Shown piece by piece: positions 16,782 to 25,635 of a stretch of 64,000 bases of DNA. The position numbers and the translations under genes are program-made. The stretch's first letter is position 1, and the number at the start of each line of letters is the position of its first letter. The stretch is taken from NCBI RefSeq assembly GCF_003390915.1, contig NZ_QMEM01000009.1, forward strand, positions 62,001 through 126,000, in the 5' to 3' direction. Under the pieces are notes generated by a model. The model worked only from the letters and a program-made list of their open reading frames with translations, was not told the origin of the DNA and did not search any database. Source of the DNA: Lewinella sp. IMCC34183 (GTDB lineage Bacteria > Bacteroidota > Bacteroidia > Chitinophagales > Saprospiraceae).

Positions 16782-19700
16782 TCAGTTTTCCACCACTACC
16801 GTTACCGTGGTCAGGCGACCGCTTTCGGCAATCCGCAGCGCGTAGGCCCCCCCCGGCAGCCCGTCCAGGGGCAGCGTAAGCCGGCGGGTACCGCCGGTGA
16901 CCGCCCGCTCCCAGCCGGTCACGCGCCGGCCATCCGCGGCGAACAGGTCGATCCGCAGCGCTTCCGGTCCGTCGGTGGAGAGCGCTACGTTCAGCTGCGT
17001 CGAGGCCGGGTTCGGAAATACGCGTACGCTGTGGTTCGCCGGTAGCGCCGCCGCTACCGCTACGGTTCCTCCGGCCGAGGCGTTGATCACTACGCCGGGG
17101 CCGGCCACGCTGCTGCTGTCGCGGCTGCCGCTGGTGGACGCGAGACGAACCAGCCCGTCGTAGGCCGTCAGCACAGGAAGGAGCTCGATATTGTCCACGT
17201 ACCAACCTTCCCCTTCCCCCTCCGCGTCGGAGACGAAGCGGAAGCGGAGGTAGACCGACTGCCCCCGGTAAGTGCTCAGGTCAACGATCGCCTCCCGGTA
17301 GCCGTCGCTGTTTCCCCAGAAGGTCGCGCGGCCCCGCAGGGTCGGCTTGCCCCGTGAATCGATCGGGCCCCGGTAGCCGAACCGCAGGAAGCGATCGGCC
17401 ACCCCTTCCCAGGTTTCTCCGTCGGTACTCACCTCGAGCAGTCCCGCGTCGAAGCCGGGTTCCGTTTCGTACCGGGTAAAGAACCGCAGGGCGGGCGCGG
17501 GGCCGGTCAGCTCGATCGGCTCACGCGTTTGCAGTACCTGGTCCTGGTCGGTCGCTACCTTAGGGACAAACCAGGCAGCAGAACCCGAAAACGCATTTGA
17601 GTCGACACGTTCCCAGGTCCGGTTTCCCTCCAGGGCACGTACGTCCCATTGCGTGGGGTCATCGGCCTCGGCGCCCGAAAAGAACAGGTTCTCCGGATAC
17701 CGGGCCGGATCGGTACGGGCGGAGTACCGCACCGTAGCCGATTCGCCCGCTTCGAGGTTCGGCAGGTCGAATACGATGCGGTCCGCCGTGATGGATACCT
17801 CCGCACCGCCCCGCACGGTAGCGGGCAGCAGATCGAGGCCCAGGGGCAGCTCATCGGTAACGACGAGCCCGGTAGCCGTGGAATCGGTATCGTTGCGCAG
17901 GCGAATGGTGAAGGTGACGGTATCACCGGCGTCGGTATACAGGTTATCCACCTCCTTGCTCACCTTGACCGTGGGGATGCAGGTGGGCGACAGGTCGAAC
18001 GCCTCCCGGTTATCGTTGCTGAGGTCCTGTTCTCCCTGCGTAGCGGATGCTCCCAGGCCCCGCCGGCGGAAGACGTCCCAGAGCAGGCACTGATTGGCGC
18101 CGTCGTTGGTCAGTTGGTCGGCGATCAGGAGCGCGTCGCGGGCGTCGAGGAAACCGGGATCACACGGGGTATACTTCATGCCCTCGATGACCAGGCGTAC
18201 CGCGGCGTTATTGCCGCCCGTACCGTGGATAAGGTCTTTATCGAAACCGTAGACGTCTACCAGCCGCCAGTATACGTCCCAGAGCGTAGCCGCCCAGATT
18301 TCCCCCACGCCGTGCGGTATGGCGGCGGTGATGATCCGGTCGTAGGTCAGGTTGTTGATGGTGCTGTCGGTAGAGTAAAATTGGGAGCGGAACCCGCCCT
18401 CTCCGTCACCCGCCGAGGTGGAGTAAAGGCCTACGCCCCGCGCCTCCCGGCCGGTAGGCTGCTCACCCGCCGTCAAAGGCGTGGAGGCAAGCAGGAAAAA
18501 ATCGGACCATCCCTCGCCCATTTGCTCGTCGTTGAGCAGGCAAGTGTTGGCACCGGGCCCGCCGACCAGCCGGATGCTGACGCCGTGCGCGTACTCGTGG
18601 GCTACCACGCCGTTGTCGAAGGCCCCGTCCAGGGGCGGGTCTCCCCGGTCGGCGAGGGTCACCGTGACGGTGCCGCCGTTGCCGACCCGGCTACGCAGGG
18701 GGGAGCAGTCGCTCTCGCGGAGCATGACCACCGGTATGGTGACGGGAAAGTCACCATCGTCACTACCCGCCATGGTGATCAGGTCATTTTCGGGGTTGCA
18801 GATGATCACCCCGACGGCACCGGCCTGTTCGGCATAGTAGGCCTTTTCCTGAAAGGTACAACTGCCCCGGTCCAGCAGGACGATCTTCCCGGCCAGGGAA
18901 GCCGGGTCGGTGAGGGGCCCGCAGCCCAGGGTTGGATTTGCGCTGCCGTCGCGGCCGAGAGCCAGTTCGGCGGTCACACCGGTCGCATCCAGGATAGCTC
19001 CGAAGGTCGCCCCGCTGCTGGGCAGGCGACCGGCCAGGTCGTCGGGGCCGGTGATCTCGACCAGGTAACTCGTGGTGCTCCAGAGCGAGAGCTGCATCCG
19101 CCCGGATCCGCCGTCGGCGGGTGCGAAGAAGGTCGCGTTGTTGGGGGTGGCGGCATTCTGGGCCTCGGCGAGAACCGGATCGCCCCCCTTTCCTCCTTCG
19201 CCGTAGGTATTGTGCTGAAAATTGCCCGCCGCTGGGGTGAATCCATGGTGGTAGGTCCAGTCGTGGAGGGCGTTGGTGCTGTAGAACAGCTGTACGATCG
19301 AGGCCGGGACGATGCTGTCCGGCGAAGCCTCCGGCGTGAAGGGAAAGTCGAAGTCCAGTTCGGGGCCCCCATCGGGCCGGAAACCCGGATCGGGCTGGTT
19401 GGGTATCGTATCCGCGTCGCGGTAGGCGTAGGCATTGTTGCCCCGCGTATAGGTGAATTCCGGGCCCGGCTCTCCGTTGGTGTCGTGCCAGCCGTAAGGG
19501 GAAGCTTCCGGGTCGGCCGGGTCAACGACCAGCGTGCGGGGCCCATCGCGCGGGGATTCCAGGCCGAAGGGATACACGAAGTAGGCCGCGCCGTCCGTAA
19601 AGACGGGTGCCGTGGCCGCGGCGGAGGTTTCGAAGATCGTTGCACCCGCGCCGGCCGCCCCGTCTACCGTAGCCGGGTGGCACTGCAGGCTGAGGGTCTC

Positions 19701-20219
19701 GCGGAGAAGCTCGGCGGAAGTCCCGGCGTCGATCAAACTCAGGTAATGCAGTCCGTCGGTAGCATCTTCGAAGGTGAGCTGCCAGGCGAGGCGCAGGGGG
19801 CCGGTCTCGGAGGTGGGATAGTACGTCAGGTCGGATGCTTCCAGCCGTCCGCGGCCACCGGCCAAAGCGACCCGAAAGGCCTGCTGATCCGTAATGGCCG
19901 GCGCCGTGGCTACGGAGCGCCCCAGCAAGTCGGCTTGCAGCCGGGAGGTGTGGTACACTACCCGTTCCCCGCGGAGGTGGACGGCCGCCTGGGCGTTGAA
20001 TACGGGCGTGCCGTACAGCAACTGGGCCACGTATACGTGGTCGGTTCCATCGGGGGAGGCGTAGTGGTCGGTCTCGCGGAGCTGCCGCACGTCGGCCGCT
20101 TCAACGCCGAAGGCGTCCGGGTGGTCGCGGATAAAGTCCAGGGCGGGCAACCTTCCCTCCTGGGCGGGAAGGGCGGTCAGGAAAAAGAGCAGGGCAAGGG
20201 TGAGCGAGAGACGGGGCAT
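16782..20219 (-). CDS. M36 (fungalysin) family metallopeptidase with PA domain and T9SS sorting tail
   Basis: A secreted protease of 1145 residues. Signal peptide 1-19; an FTP-like propeptide (about 25-200); the zinc site HEYAH (His541, Glu542, His545) with the third ligand region GEGWSDFF about 30 residues on, as in M36; a PA insertion (about 390-500, LDRGSCTFQEKAYYAEQAGAVGVIICNP) before the zinc site; a DUF11-like repeat (TVKVSKEVDNLYTDAGDTVTF); an immune-inhibitor-A-like beta domain; and a C-terminal Por sorting domain beginning VRVFPNPASTQLNV. Its stop touches the tamL stop with no spacer. Export is therefore through the type IX secretion system. Confidence 0.92.
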   Translation of the reverse strand: MPRLSLTLALLFFLTALPAQEGRLPALDFIRDHPDAFGVEAADVRQLRETDHYASPDGTDHVYVAQLLYGTPVFNAQAAVHLRGERVVYHTSRLQADLLGRSVATAPAITDQQAFRVALAGGRGRLEASDLTYYPTSETGPLRLAWQLTFEDATDGLHYLSLIDAGTSAELLRETLSLQCHPATVDGAAGAGATIFETSAAATAPVFTDGAAYFVYPFGLESPRDGPRTLVVDPADPEASPYGWHDTNGEPGPEFTYTRGNNAYAYRDADTIPNQPDPGFRPDGGPELDFDFPFTPEASPDSIVPASIVQLFYSTNALHDWTYHHGFTPAAGNFQHNTYGEGGKGGDPVLAEAQNAATPNNATFFAPADGGSGRMQLSLWSTTSYLVEITGPDDLAGRLPSSGATFGAILDATGVTAELALGRDGSANPTLGCGPLTDPASLAGKIVLLDRGSCTFQEKAYYAEQAGAVGVIICNPENDLITMAGSDDGDFPVTIPVVMLRESDCSPLRSRVGNGGTVTVTLADRGDPPLDGAFDNGVVAHEYAHGVSIRLVGGPGANTCLLNDEQMGEGWSDFFLLASTPLTAGEQPTGREARGVGLYSTSAGDGEGGFRSQFYSTDSTINNLTYDRIITAAIPHGVGEIWAATLWDVYWRLVDVYGFDKDLIHGTGGNNAAVRLVIEGMKYTPCDPGFLDARDALLIADQLTNDGANQCLLWDVFRRRGLGASATQGEQDLSNDNREAFDLSPTCIPTVKVSKEVDNLYTDAGDTVTFTIRLRNDTDSTATGLVVTDELPLGLDLLPATVRGGAEVSITADRIVFDLPNLEAGESATVRYSARTDPARYPENLFFSGAEADDPTQWDVRALEGNRTWERVDSNAFSGSAAWFVPKVATDQDQVLQTREPIELTGPAPALRFFTRYETEPGFDAGLLEVSTDGETWEGVADRFLRFGYRGPIDSRGKPTLRGRATFWGNSDGYREAIVDLSTYRGQSVYLRFRFVSDAEGEGEGWYVDNIELLPVLTAYDGLVRLASTSGSRDSSSVAGPGVVINASAGGTVAVAAALPANHSVRVFPNPASTQLNVALSTDGPEALRIDLFAADGRRVTGWERAVTGGTRRLTLPLDGLPGGAYALRIAESGRLTTVTVVVEN

Positions 20220-20223
20220 GACC

Positions 20224-20231
20224 GTAAGATA
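20224..20231 (-). promoter_or_regulatory. TATCTTAC box before the M36 peptidase gene
   Basis: The - strand octamer TATCTTAC ends 4 bases before the ATG at 20219. It differs from TAnnTTTG at two positions but sits where the window's better -7 boxes sit. Weak call. Confidence 0.25.
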
Positions 20232-20296
20232 CCGACCCCGGAGGCACTGCGGAACGGTCCCGGCCCACTGCGTCGGGTGCCGGACGCGTGTACACC

Positions 20297-21049
20297 CTAC
20301 CGCTCCACGAATACCACCTGTTCGTCTTCCAGCAGCGGTTTACGCTGATACCGGAGGAAAAGCTGGGCGGTGGCGAGCACGTCCTTTTCGCAGTACACGG
20401 CGATGCGCTCCACGTCGTCCTCTTCCCAGAACACCCGCCCCACGTCGCTGCCGTCGATATCGTCCTTCGGGCTGGGAAAGCCGAGGATCCCCGCGAGGAG
20501 CTTCAGGGAAACGTAAGACTTGCGGTCCCCGAATTTCCACAGTTCCATGGTGTCCACGAGGTGCTTGGTTTCCCAGGGCTTTTTGCCGGAGATGTCAAGC
20601 AGGACCGGCATCGGCAACTGGTGGACGACGATGCGGCGGCACATATACGGCACGTCGAATTCCTTGATGTTGTGGCCGCAGATATAGAATTTGTTAACGT
20701 CCCCGTAGTATTGGTCTATCATCTCGCTGAATTCCTCCAGCAACTGTTTTTCGTCGCGGCCGGCGAAGGACTTCAGGCGCAATTTCAGCTGCCGGGAATT
20801 ATCTCGGTACACGGCACCTACGCTGATGCAGACGATCTTGCCGAACTCCGCGAAGATGCCGGCCTTGTCGTCGTACGCGGCCTCCAGTTCGTCTTCGGTC
20901 AGGGTCTCGCCGTAACGCTTGAGGGCGGAGGGGGCCTTATACGACCAGAGCTGCTGCAGGTTTTCGTCGAGACTGGTGTAGTTCGGGGAGCCGCTCACCG
21001 TCTCGATGTCGAGAAACAGGACTTTCGTAATATCGATCTGATCTACCAT
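20297..21049 (-). CDS. PolB-like 3'-5' exonuclease (DEDD superfamily)
   Basis: A 250-residue stand-alone exonuclease related to the proofreading domain of family B polymerases (PF10108-type). Exo I is FLDIETVSG (Asp14, Glu16), Exo II is ICGHNIKEFDVPYM with its Asp, and Exo III is IAVYCEKDVLATAQLF. No polymerase domain is present. The role, probably DNA repair or nucleic-acid trimming, is inferred. A clear TACCTTTG box lies upstream at 21069. Confidence 0.85.
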   Translation of the reverse strand: MVDQIDITKVLFLDIETVSGSPNYTSLDENLQQLWSYKAPSALKRYGETLTEDELEAAYDDKAGIFAEFGKIVCISVGAVYRDNSRQLKLRLKSFAGRDEKQLLEEFSEMIDQYYGDVNKFYICGHNIKEFDVPYMCRRIVVHQLPMPVLLDISGKKPWETKHLVDTMELWKFGDRKSYVSLKLLAGILGFPSPKDDIDGSDVGRVFWEEDDVERIAVYCEKDVLATAQLFLRYQRKPLLEDEQVVFVER

Positions 21050-21068
21050 AATGCTACCGTAAGAACCC

Positions 21069-21076
21069 CAAAGGTA
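21069..21076 (-). promoter_or_regulatory. -7 box TACCTTTG of the exonuclease gene
   Basis: The - strand sequence TACCTTTG matches TAnnTTTG and ends 19 bases before the ATG at 21049. A TTTG lies 14 bases further upstream, shorter than the usual -33/-7 spacing. Confidence 0.6.
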
Positions 21077-21117
21077 TAGCTTTTTTGATACAAATTGTTG
21101 TTTTGTACGCGAAATGT

Positions 21118-21996
21118 TTACTCGTTGATGTCGGTTGCCCGCTCCAGGGAACGCAGCAGGTTGGCGACGCTGCTGGTGAATACGAAGTCGATACGCCGGT
21201 TAGCGAAGCGCCCTTCTTCGGTAGCATTACTGCGGGTGGGACCATACTCGCCCTGGCTGGCGGCTACCAGGCGGTTGGGGCTCACGTAATAGGCGGTGGC
21301 GAGGTCATCGGCCAGTTTGGTGGCCCGCATGGCTCCGTACTGCCAGTTGTTGGTGCCGCGCACGGGATTGGGCTGGTTGTCGGTGTGCCCGACGATGCGG
21401 AGTTTGAGAAGGGGATTGTCTTGCAGGGCCTTCGTGACGGCGTTGAGTACGGCCTCGTTTCCGTTGGCGAGGTAGGCCATCGAGCGGGGGCGGAACAGTA
21501 CGCTCTCCTGCACGCTCAGTACGAGTTCGCCCGGCACCTCGTAGATCTCGTAGAGGTTGCTGTCGACCTTGGTTTCCAGCGAGTCACTCAGCTGGTTACC
21601 GGCACTGGTGAGGCCCCCCGCGTAATCGCCGACAATGCGCTCCTGGGTCCGGACCAGGGAATCGCGCAGCCGCTCGCTGCGGCTCAGTTCGGCACGCAGC
21701 TCGGTCACCCGCTCGCCCATTTCGGAGCTGGTGGAGTTGAGGTCCTGCTCCAGGGCCTCGATGCGGTCGTCCTGCTCGATGAGCCGATCCTGCAGGCGGT
21801 TCTGGGTTTCGAGGAGCATATCGTTGCCGCCGCGGCTCCGTTCGAGGGCCAGGGTAAGCCGGTAGATGGAGTCGGCACGCACGTTGGCGAGGCTGTCCAG
21901 GGAGTCGATTTGCGGCTGGTAGCGCTCGGCGGCTTTCTTGGGGGAGATACAGGCCGTTACGGCCAGGGCCAGCAGGCCGATCATTAGTAGACGCAT
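21118..21996 (-). CDS. OmpA-family lipoprotein with coiled coil
   Basis: A 292-residue outer-membrane lipoprotein. The lipobox is VTAC (Cys16). Residues about 30-135 form a long coiled coil (heptads through LERSRGGNDMLLETQNRLQ and LEQDLNSTSSEMGERVTEL). The C-terminal OmpA/MotB domain (about 165-280) has VGHTDNQP and the basic NRRIDFVF end, which bind meso-DAP peptidoglycan. It probably tethers the outer membrane to the wall. Ten bases separate it from the upstream metalloprotease gene, so the two are probably co-transcribed. Confidence 0.88.
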   Translation of the reverse strand: MRLLMIGLLALAVTACISPKKAAERYQPQIDSLDSLANVRADSIYRLTLALERSRGGNDMLLETQNRLQDRLIEQDDRIEALEQDLNSTSSEMGERVTELRAELSRSERLRDSLVRTQERIVGDYAGGLTSAGNQLSDSLETKVDSNLYEIYEVPGELVLSVQESVLFRPRSMAYLANGNEAVLNAVTKALQDNPLLKLRIVGHTDNQPNPVRGTNNWQYGAMRATKLADDLATAYYVSPNRLVAASQGEYGPTRSNATEEGRFANRRIDFVFTSSVANLLRSLERATDINE

Positions 21997-22005
21997 GGGG
22001 TAAAA

Positions 22006-22782
22006 TTAGCCTAATACTAACGGATCGAAACGCAGGCTGTTGCCGTGCTCGCGCAGCCATTCGTCGTAGTCGCGGTAGTCGGGCAGGGCCCGGGCTACTT
22101 CGGCCCAGAAGCGGGGGGAGTGATCGGCTACCACCAGGTGCGCCAGTTCGTGAATGATCACGGCGTCGAGTACCGGTGGCGGCGCGAGCAAGAGGCGGGT
22201 CGCCAGGTTGATGTTCCCGCGGTGGGAGCAGGACCCCCACCGGCTGTAGGTATCACTCAGTTTTACCGCATTGATCGGGCGCCCGAAGTGGGCGGCGTTG
22301 AGGGCGTGAACACGTTCGGTCACCTCGGACAGGCAGCGGCCGGCAAAGTGGCGGGCCAGCAACTTGGGAATGACCCGCTGGGGGTGGCGGCGGGCGTCGC
22401 GGGTGCTGAGGTGTACCGCAAGCCCGTCGTCTCCGTCGGTTACCAGCCGGTGCGTGGCCCCGTTGTGGTGGCCCATCGTGATCCGGTATTCCCGCTCGCC
22501 AAAGGGAAAGGTGTACACGCTGGCGGGCGGCGGCGGCGCGAAATGGGCGAAGGCCTCTGGTTTCTCCTCCGCGGTGCGGCGGGCCCAGGCCAGCATTTCG
22601 GTGAGGCGGGTCTCCCGCTCGCGGCTGCTCAGGCCGGCGGGCAGGCGGATGTAGAGGGCCCGCTGCCGCACCGAGGCGATGGTCGACCGGCGGCCCCGCT
22701 CGGTGATGATGCGCAGCGGCACGGGGATTCCGTTCAGCTCGAGGGTGGTACGTTGCTCGCCGGTCTTGCGGGTGCGGGGCAT
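22006..22782 (-). CDS. YgjP-like (DUF45/SprT-type) metallopeptidase-domain protein
   Basis: A 258-residue protein with SRWGSCSHRGNINLATRLL (about 180-198) followed by the zinc motif HELAH (211-215) and a third candidate ligand in VADHSPRFW (His221), the exact pattern of the YgjP/UPF0746 group. Members often neighbour restriction or repair genes, but the biological role is not established. It has no signal peptide, so it is cytoplasmic. Upstream is a TACCTTAG box four bases before the ATG; downstream, the OmpA lipoprotein gene is 10 bases away. Confidence 0.85.
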   Translation of the reverse strand: MPRTRKTGEQRTTLELNGIPVPLRIITERGRRSTIASVRQRALYIRLPAGLSSRERETRLTEMLAWARRTAEEKPEAFAHFAPPPPASVYTFPFGEREYRITMGHHNGATHRLVTDGDDGLAVHLSTRDARRHPQRVIPKLLARHFAGRCLSEVTERVHALNAAHFGRPINAVKLSDTYSRWGSCSHRGNINLATRLLLAPPPVLDAVIIHELAHLVVADHSPRFWAEVARALPDYRDYDEWLREHGNSLRFDPLVLG

Positions 22783-22786
22783 GGCG

Positions 22787-22794
22787 CTAAGGTA
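22787..22794 (-). promoter_or_regulatory. TACCTTAG box, near-leaderless start
   Basis: On the - strand TACCTTAG is followed by CGCC and then the ATG at 22782. Exactly the same string precedes hisA. See also 3223. Confidence 0.4.
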
Positions 22795-22809
22795 GTGCGC
22801 ACCCGCCGG

Positions 22810-24054
22810 CTACTCTACCGTGAAGCCTAGGCCGGCCAGATCACGGTAGAAGTCCGGATAGCTCTTCTCGACCACCTCCGGGTTCTCGATCGCCACCGGA
22901 TGCAGGAGGGCCAGCGGCGCGAGGGCCATCGCCATGCGGTGGTCATGGTAGGTAGCGAAGGTCGGCGTACCGCCCGCGAAGTCGGCCTGCCCCTCCTGGG
23001 CGAAGTAGCGGATACCGGTCTTGCCGGTCATGTGGGGCGGAATCTTGTAGAGGCTCACGCCTACCTTTCCAAGTTCGGTTTTCATGGCCTTCACCCGGTC
23101 GGTTTCCTTGATGAACAGCGTTTGCAGTCCGGAGTATAGTCCCTGCACCCCCAGTCCCGCACAGGTGCCCATCAGGGTCTGGGCCACGTCAGGGCACTCC
23201 ACGAAATCGTGCTCGAAGAGAGCCGGCGGCTGGATACCCGCGGGTTTGGTCAGGTGTACTCCCGTGTCGGTGAAGGTCGTGGACACCCCGAATTCCTCGT
23301 ACAGCCGGTGCACCACGCTATCGCCCTGAAGGCTGTCCGCGAACAGGCCATCGATGCGCAGGTCCGAGGAATCGGCCAGGGCAGCCAGGCTGTAGTAGTA
23401 GCTGGCGGCCGACCAGTCTGCCTCGACCGTGAAGTCGCGCCCCTGGTATACCTGGGGGTTGATGACGATCGTCTGCCCCTCCCAGTGGTGCTTGATGCCG
23501 AAGTGGCCCATCAGCGCCAGGGTCATCTTGATGTAGGGCAGGCTTACCACCTCGCCCTCCAGGGTGAGTTTCAGCCCGGTGGGCAGGGTCGGGGCCAGCA
23601 TGAGCAGGCTCGAGATATACTGGCTGCTGGTATCGGCGGCGATCGACACCCGGTCGCTTTTGTCCAGGGCGCTGTAGCCGATCCGCAACGGCGGGTAGCC
23701 CTCCTTTTCGGCGTATTCGATGTCGGCGCCCAGCGTGCGCAGTGCGTCCACCAGGATGCCGATCGGGCGCTCCTTCATCCGCTGGCTGCCGGTGAGTAAC
23801 TGGGTCCCCTGCCGGCGGCACAGGTAGCCGGTAAGGAAGCGGTAGGTCGTGCCGGCCGGCCCGCAGTCGAGTGTTTCGTCCTCGCTCGCCAGCAGTCGCT
23901 GCATCCGTACGGTATCGTCGGCCGCCGCCAGTCCGTTGATGGTAAAGCCGCCCGGCGTCAGCGCCTGAATGAGCAGGGCACGGTTGGCGATGGATTTGGA
24001 ACCGGTAAGGCGGAGGTGGCCTTCGAGGGGGCCGCCGGGGTAGCTGAGCGTCAT
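22810..24054 (-). CDS. aroA: 3-phosphoshikimate 1-carboxyvinyltransferase (EPSP synthase)
   Basis: A 414-residue enzyme that joins PEP to shikimate-3-phosphate in the aromatic amino acid pathway. Motifs in order: LTGSKSIANRALLIQ (substrate-binding Lys/Ser near the N-terminus), CGPAGTTYRFLTG, SSQYISSLLM, ADWSAASYYY, KETDRVKAMKTELGKVG and DHRMAMALAPLALL. Length is typical of the compact Bacteroidota form. It stands alone; no other shikimate gene is adjacent. Sensitivity class to glyphosate is not judged. Confidence 0.95.
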   Translation of the reverse strand: MTLSYPGGPLEGHLRLTGSKSIANRALLIQALTPGGFTINGLAAADDTVRMQRLLASEDETLDCGPAGTTYRFLTGYLCRRQGTQLLTGSQRMKERPIGILVDALRTLGADIEYAEKEGYPPLRIGYSALDKSDRVSIAADTSSQYISSLLMLAPTLPTGLKLTLEGEVVSLPYIKMTLALMGHFGIKHHWEGQTIVINPQVYQGRDFTVEADWSAASYYYSLAALADSSDLRIDGLFADSLQGDSVVHRLYEEFGVSTTFTDTGVHLTKPAGIQPPALFEHDFVECPDVAQTLMGTCAGLGVQGLYSGLQTLFIKETDRVKAMKTELGKVGVSLYKIPPHMTGKTGIRYFAQEGQADFAGGTPTFATYHDHRMAMALAPLALLHPVAIENPEVVEKSYPDFYRDLAGLGFTVE

Positions 24055-24059
24055 AACCG

Positions 24060-24067
24060 CAAAGGTA
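24060..24067 (-). promoter_or_regulatory. -7 box TACCTTTG of aroA
   Basis: The - strand TACCTTTG (followed by CGG) ends five bases before the aroA ATG at 24054, implying a leaderless or nearly leaderless mRNA. Confidence 0.65.
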
Positions 24068-24105
24068 AACCGGGTAGGAATTAACGAGCGGTGATCGCCC
24101 CTACC

Positions 24106-25419
24106 CTACAGCTTCACCACGCGGATGGCTCCGCCGGGGTGCAGTAGGTAGTAGTTGCCGGGCGTCAGCGCGGACACGTCGAGCCGGAAGGCCGTCTCCG
24201 AGATCCGGACCGGAGCGAGCCGCCCCGCCTGCCGCCCGTAGGTATCGACCAGCTTAAAGGGCCCCGCCGCACCCGTGATTAGGATATGGTCGGAAGCCGG
24301 GTTGGGGGCGGCCGAAACCGCCGATGCCGCTGCCCCCGCCCGCACCGTCCGTACGGCCGAGTAAGTGGCCGTACCATCGTAATCAACCTGCCGCAGGCGG
24401 TAGTAGGTCGGGCCGGTAAGCGGAACATAGTCGACGGCGGAATACTGCCGGGCCAGGGAGGTGTTGCCGGCGCCCGGCAGCGAGAGCATGGACCGCCAGG
24501 TAGCCGCATCGTCGGACCGCTCCACCGAAAAGTAAGCGTTATCCACCTCGCTTGTGGTTTCCCACGACAGTTCCACGCCGTCAAAGCGCCGATTGGCTTC
24601 GAAGTAGGTGAGCTCGACCGGCAACGCCGGGGAGGCGGCCGGAGTAAAACGGGCAAATACGAGGTTGTCCAGGATCACGCGGTTGTTGCCCGTGGCGTCC
24701 AGGGATGTGCCGATGAGAAAGGGGGTGTTGGCCTCCCAGACAAGGCCTCTTCCCGGGGTTTTGACGGGATTGGTCCACATTTCCACGCCGTCAACCGTCA
24801 ACGTCGCGCTGCCGCTGAGGGGATTGTAAGTGAACCGCGTGGTCTGCAGGACGTGGGTACTTCCGTTATAGGGATAGCTGCCGGATACCACTTCGGTGTA
24901 GCCGCCGTTGCCGTTCTCCACCCGGTACTTCACGTACGCACGGTCCGCTTGCCCGAAAACGAAGCCGTTACCCCGGCTCAGAATGGTCCCCACCGCCTCG
25001 TCGCGCTGGTAATCGTAGGATACATCAACGCCAACAACGTCAAAATCCCGGTGGTACGGATAACTTAGGTTTAGGTCGGCGACTTCGTTGGCGGGGCCTT
25101 TTCCCGGATTTAGGCCGTTGGTCCCCTTCGCGCCGCCGGGGCTGACCTTTGCGTAGGGACTGGCAGTCGTGGCGGCTTTGCCGGCCGGACTAATGTCGGG
25201 TTGGGTGACCGAGTTATCCCAGGAGAAGTAGAGGAGGGTATCCTGTGCCGGGAGATTGCCGGACAGTACCGATATACCTACCACAGCTAGGACCTTGAGG
25301 ATAGTGCGAGTCCGTGGACGTCCGGTTTGGCGGGTAAGCGTCGAAGAATAAGATGAATTGGTCCGCGCAAACGGGGACCGGAGACGGCAGACGCCGTCTG
25401 GTGAAATCGATTTGTTCAT
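24106..25419 (-). CDS. secreted protein with LamG-like fold and T9SS-type C-terminus
   Basis: A 437-residue protein. A long basic N-terminus precedes a hydrophobic stretch (ILKVLAVVGISVLSG, about 41-55) ending in LPAQD, so the true start may lie further in. The middle (about 60-255) is jelly-roll-like with repeated strands (FTYNPLSGSATLTVDGVEMW, VILDNLVFARF). Then comes LPVELTYFEANRR with a fibronectin-like stretch common in front of type A sorting domains, and a C-terminal PNPASDHILI ... LTPGNYYLL tail. T9SS export is inferred; ligand unknown. Confidence 0.7.
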   Translation of the reverse strand: MNKSISPDGVCRLRSPFARTNSSYSSTLTRQTGRPRTRTILKVLAVVGISVLSGNLPAQDTLLYFSWDNSVTQPDISPAGKAATTASPYAKVSPGGAKGTNGLNPGKGPANEVADLNLSYPYHRDFDVVGVDVSYDYQRDEAVGTILSRGNGFVFGQADRAYVKYRVENGNGGYTEVVSGSYPYNGSTHVLQTTRFTYNPLSGSATLTVDGVEMWTNPVKTPGRGLVWEANTPFLIGTSLDATGNNRVILDNLVFARFTPAASPALPVELTYFEANRRFDGVELSWETTSEVDNAYFSVERSDDAATWRSMLSLPGAGNTSLARQYSAVDYVPLTGPTYYRLRQVDYDGTATYSAVRTVRAGAAASAVSAAPNPASDHILITGAAGPFKLVDTYGRQAGRLAPVRISETAFRLDVSALTPGNYYLLHPGGAIRVVKL

Positions 25420-25496
25420 TGCAGTGTCTTAATCCAAAAAAAACATATCGACCGCGTCTTGCTGGCACCAAATACTAGCCATAGTAGGTACACCAG

Positions 25497-25607
25497 GAAG
25501 CGGCGCTTCAATAGAAGCGGCATGCGGTCGCGCAACCCCGATACACATCGGTGTTGTGGTGATATAACTTTCTAATCAAGAAGGCCAGTATGGCTTCTCT
25601 CCTTTTT
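25497..25607 (+). ncRNA. candidate small RNA or long terminator region
   Basis: Between two - strand genes lie four hairpins on the + strand: GAAGC-GGC-GCTTC (25497-25509), which competes with GCTTC-AATA-GAAGC; a 9-bp stem with one mismatch (25533-25556); and GAAGGCCA/TGGCTTC (25580-25597) followed by TCTCCTTTTT. The last looks like a + strand terminator with no + strand gene to terminate. It could equally be the - strand hisA terminator. Low confidence. Confidence 0.3.
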
Positions 25608-25635
25608 AACACTAAGCTTGTAGGAGGACCCGGAT

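Noticed and set aside
17649-20348. 899-codon open frame on the + strand
   Set aside because: Antisense to the M36 peptidase gene, with shadow composition (Gly, Arg, Val) and no domain; GC-rich codon bias removes stops.
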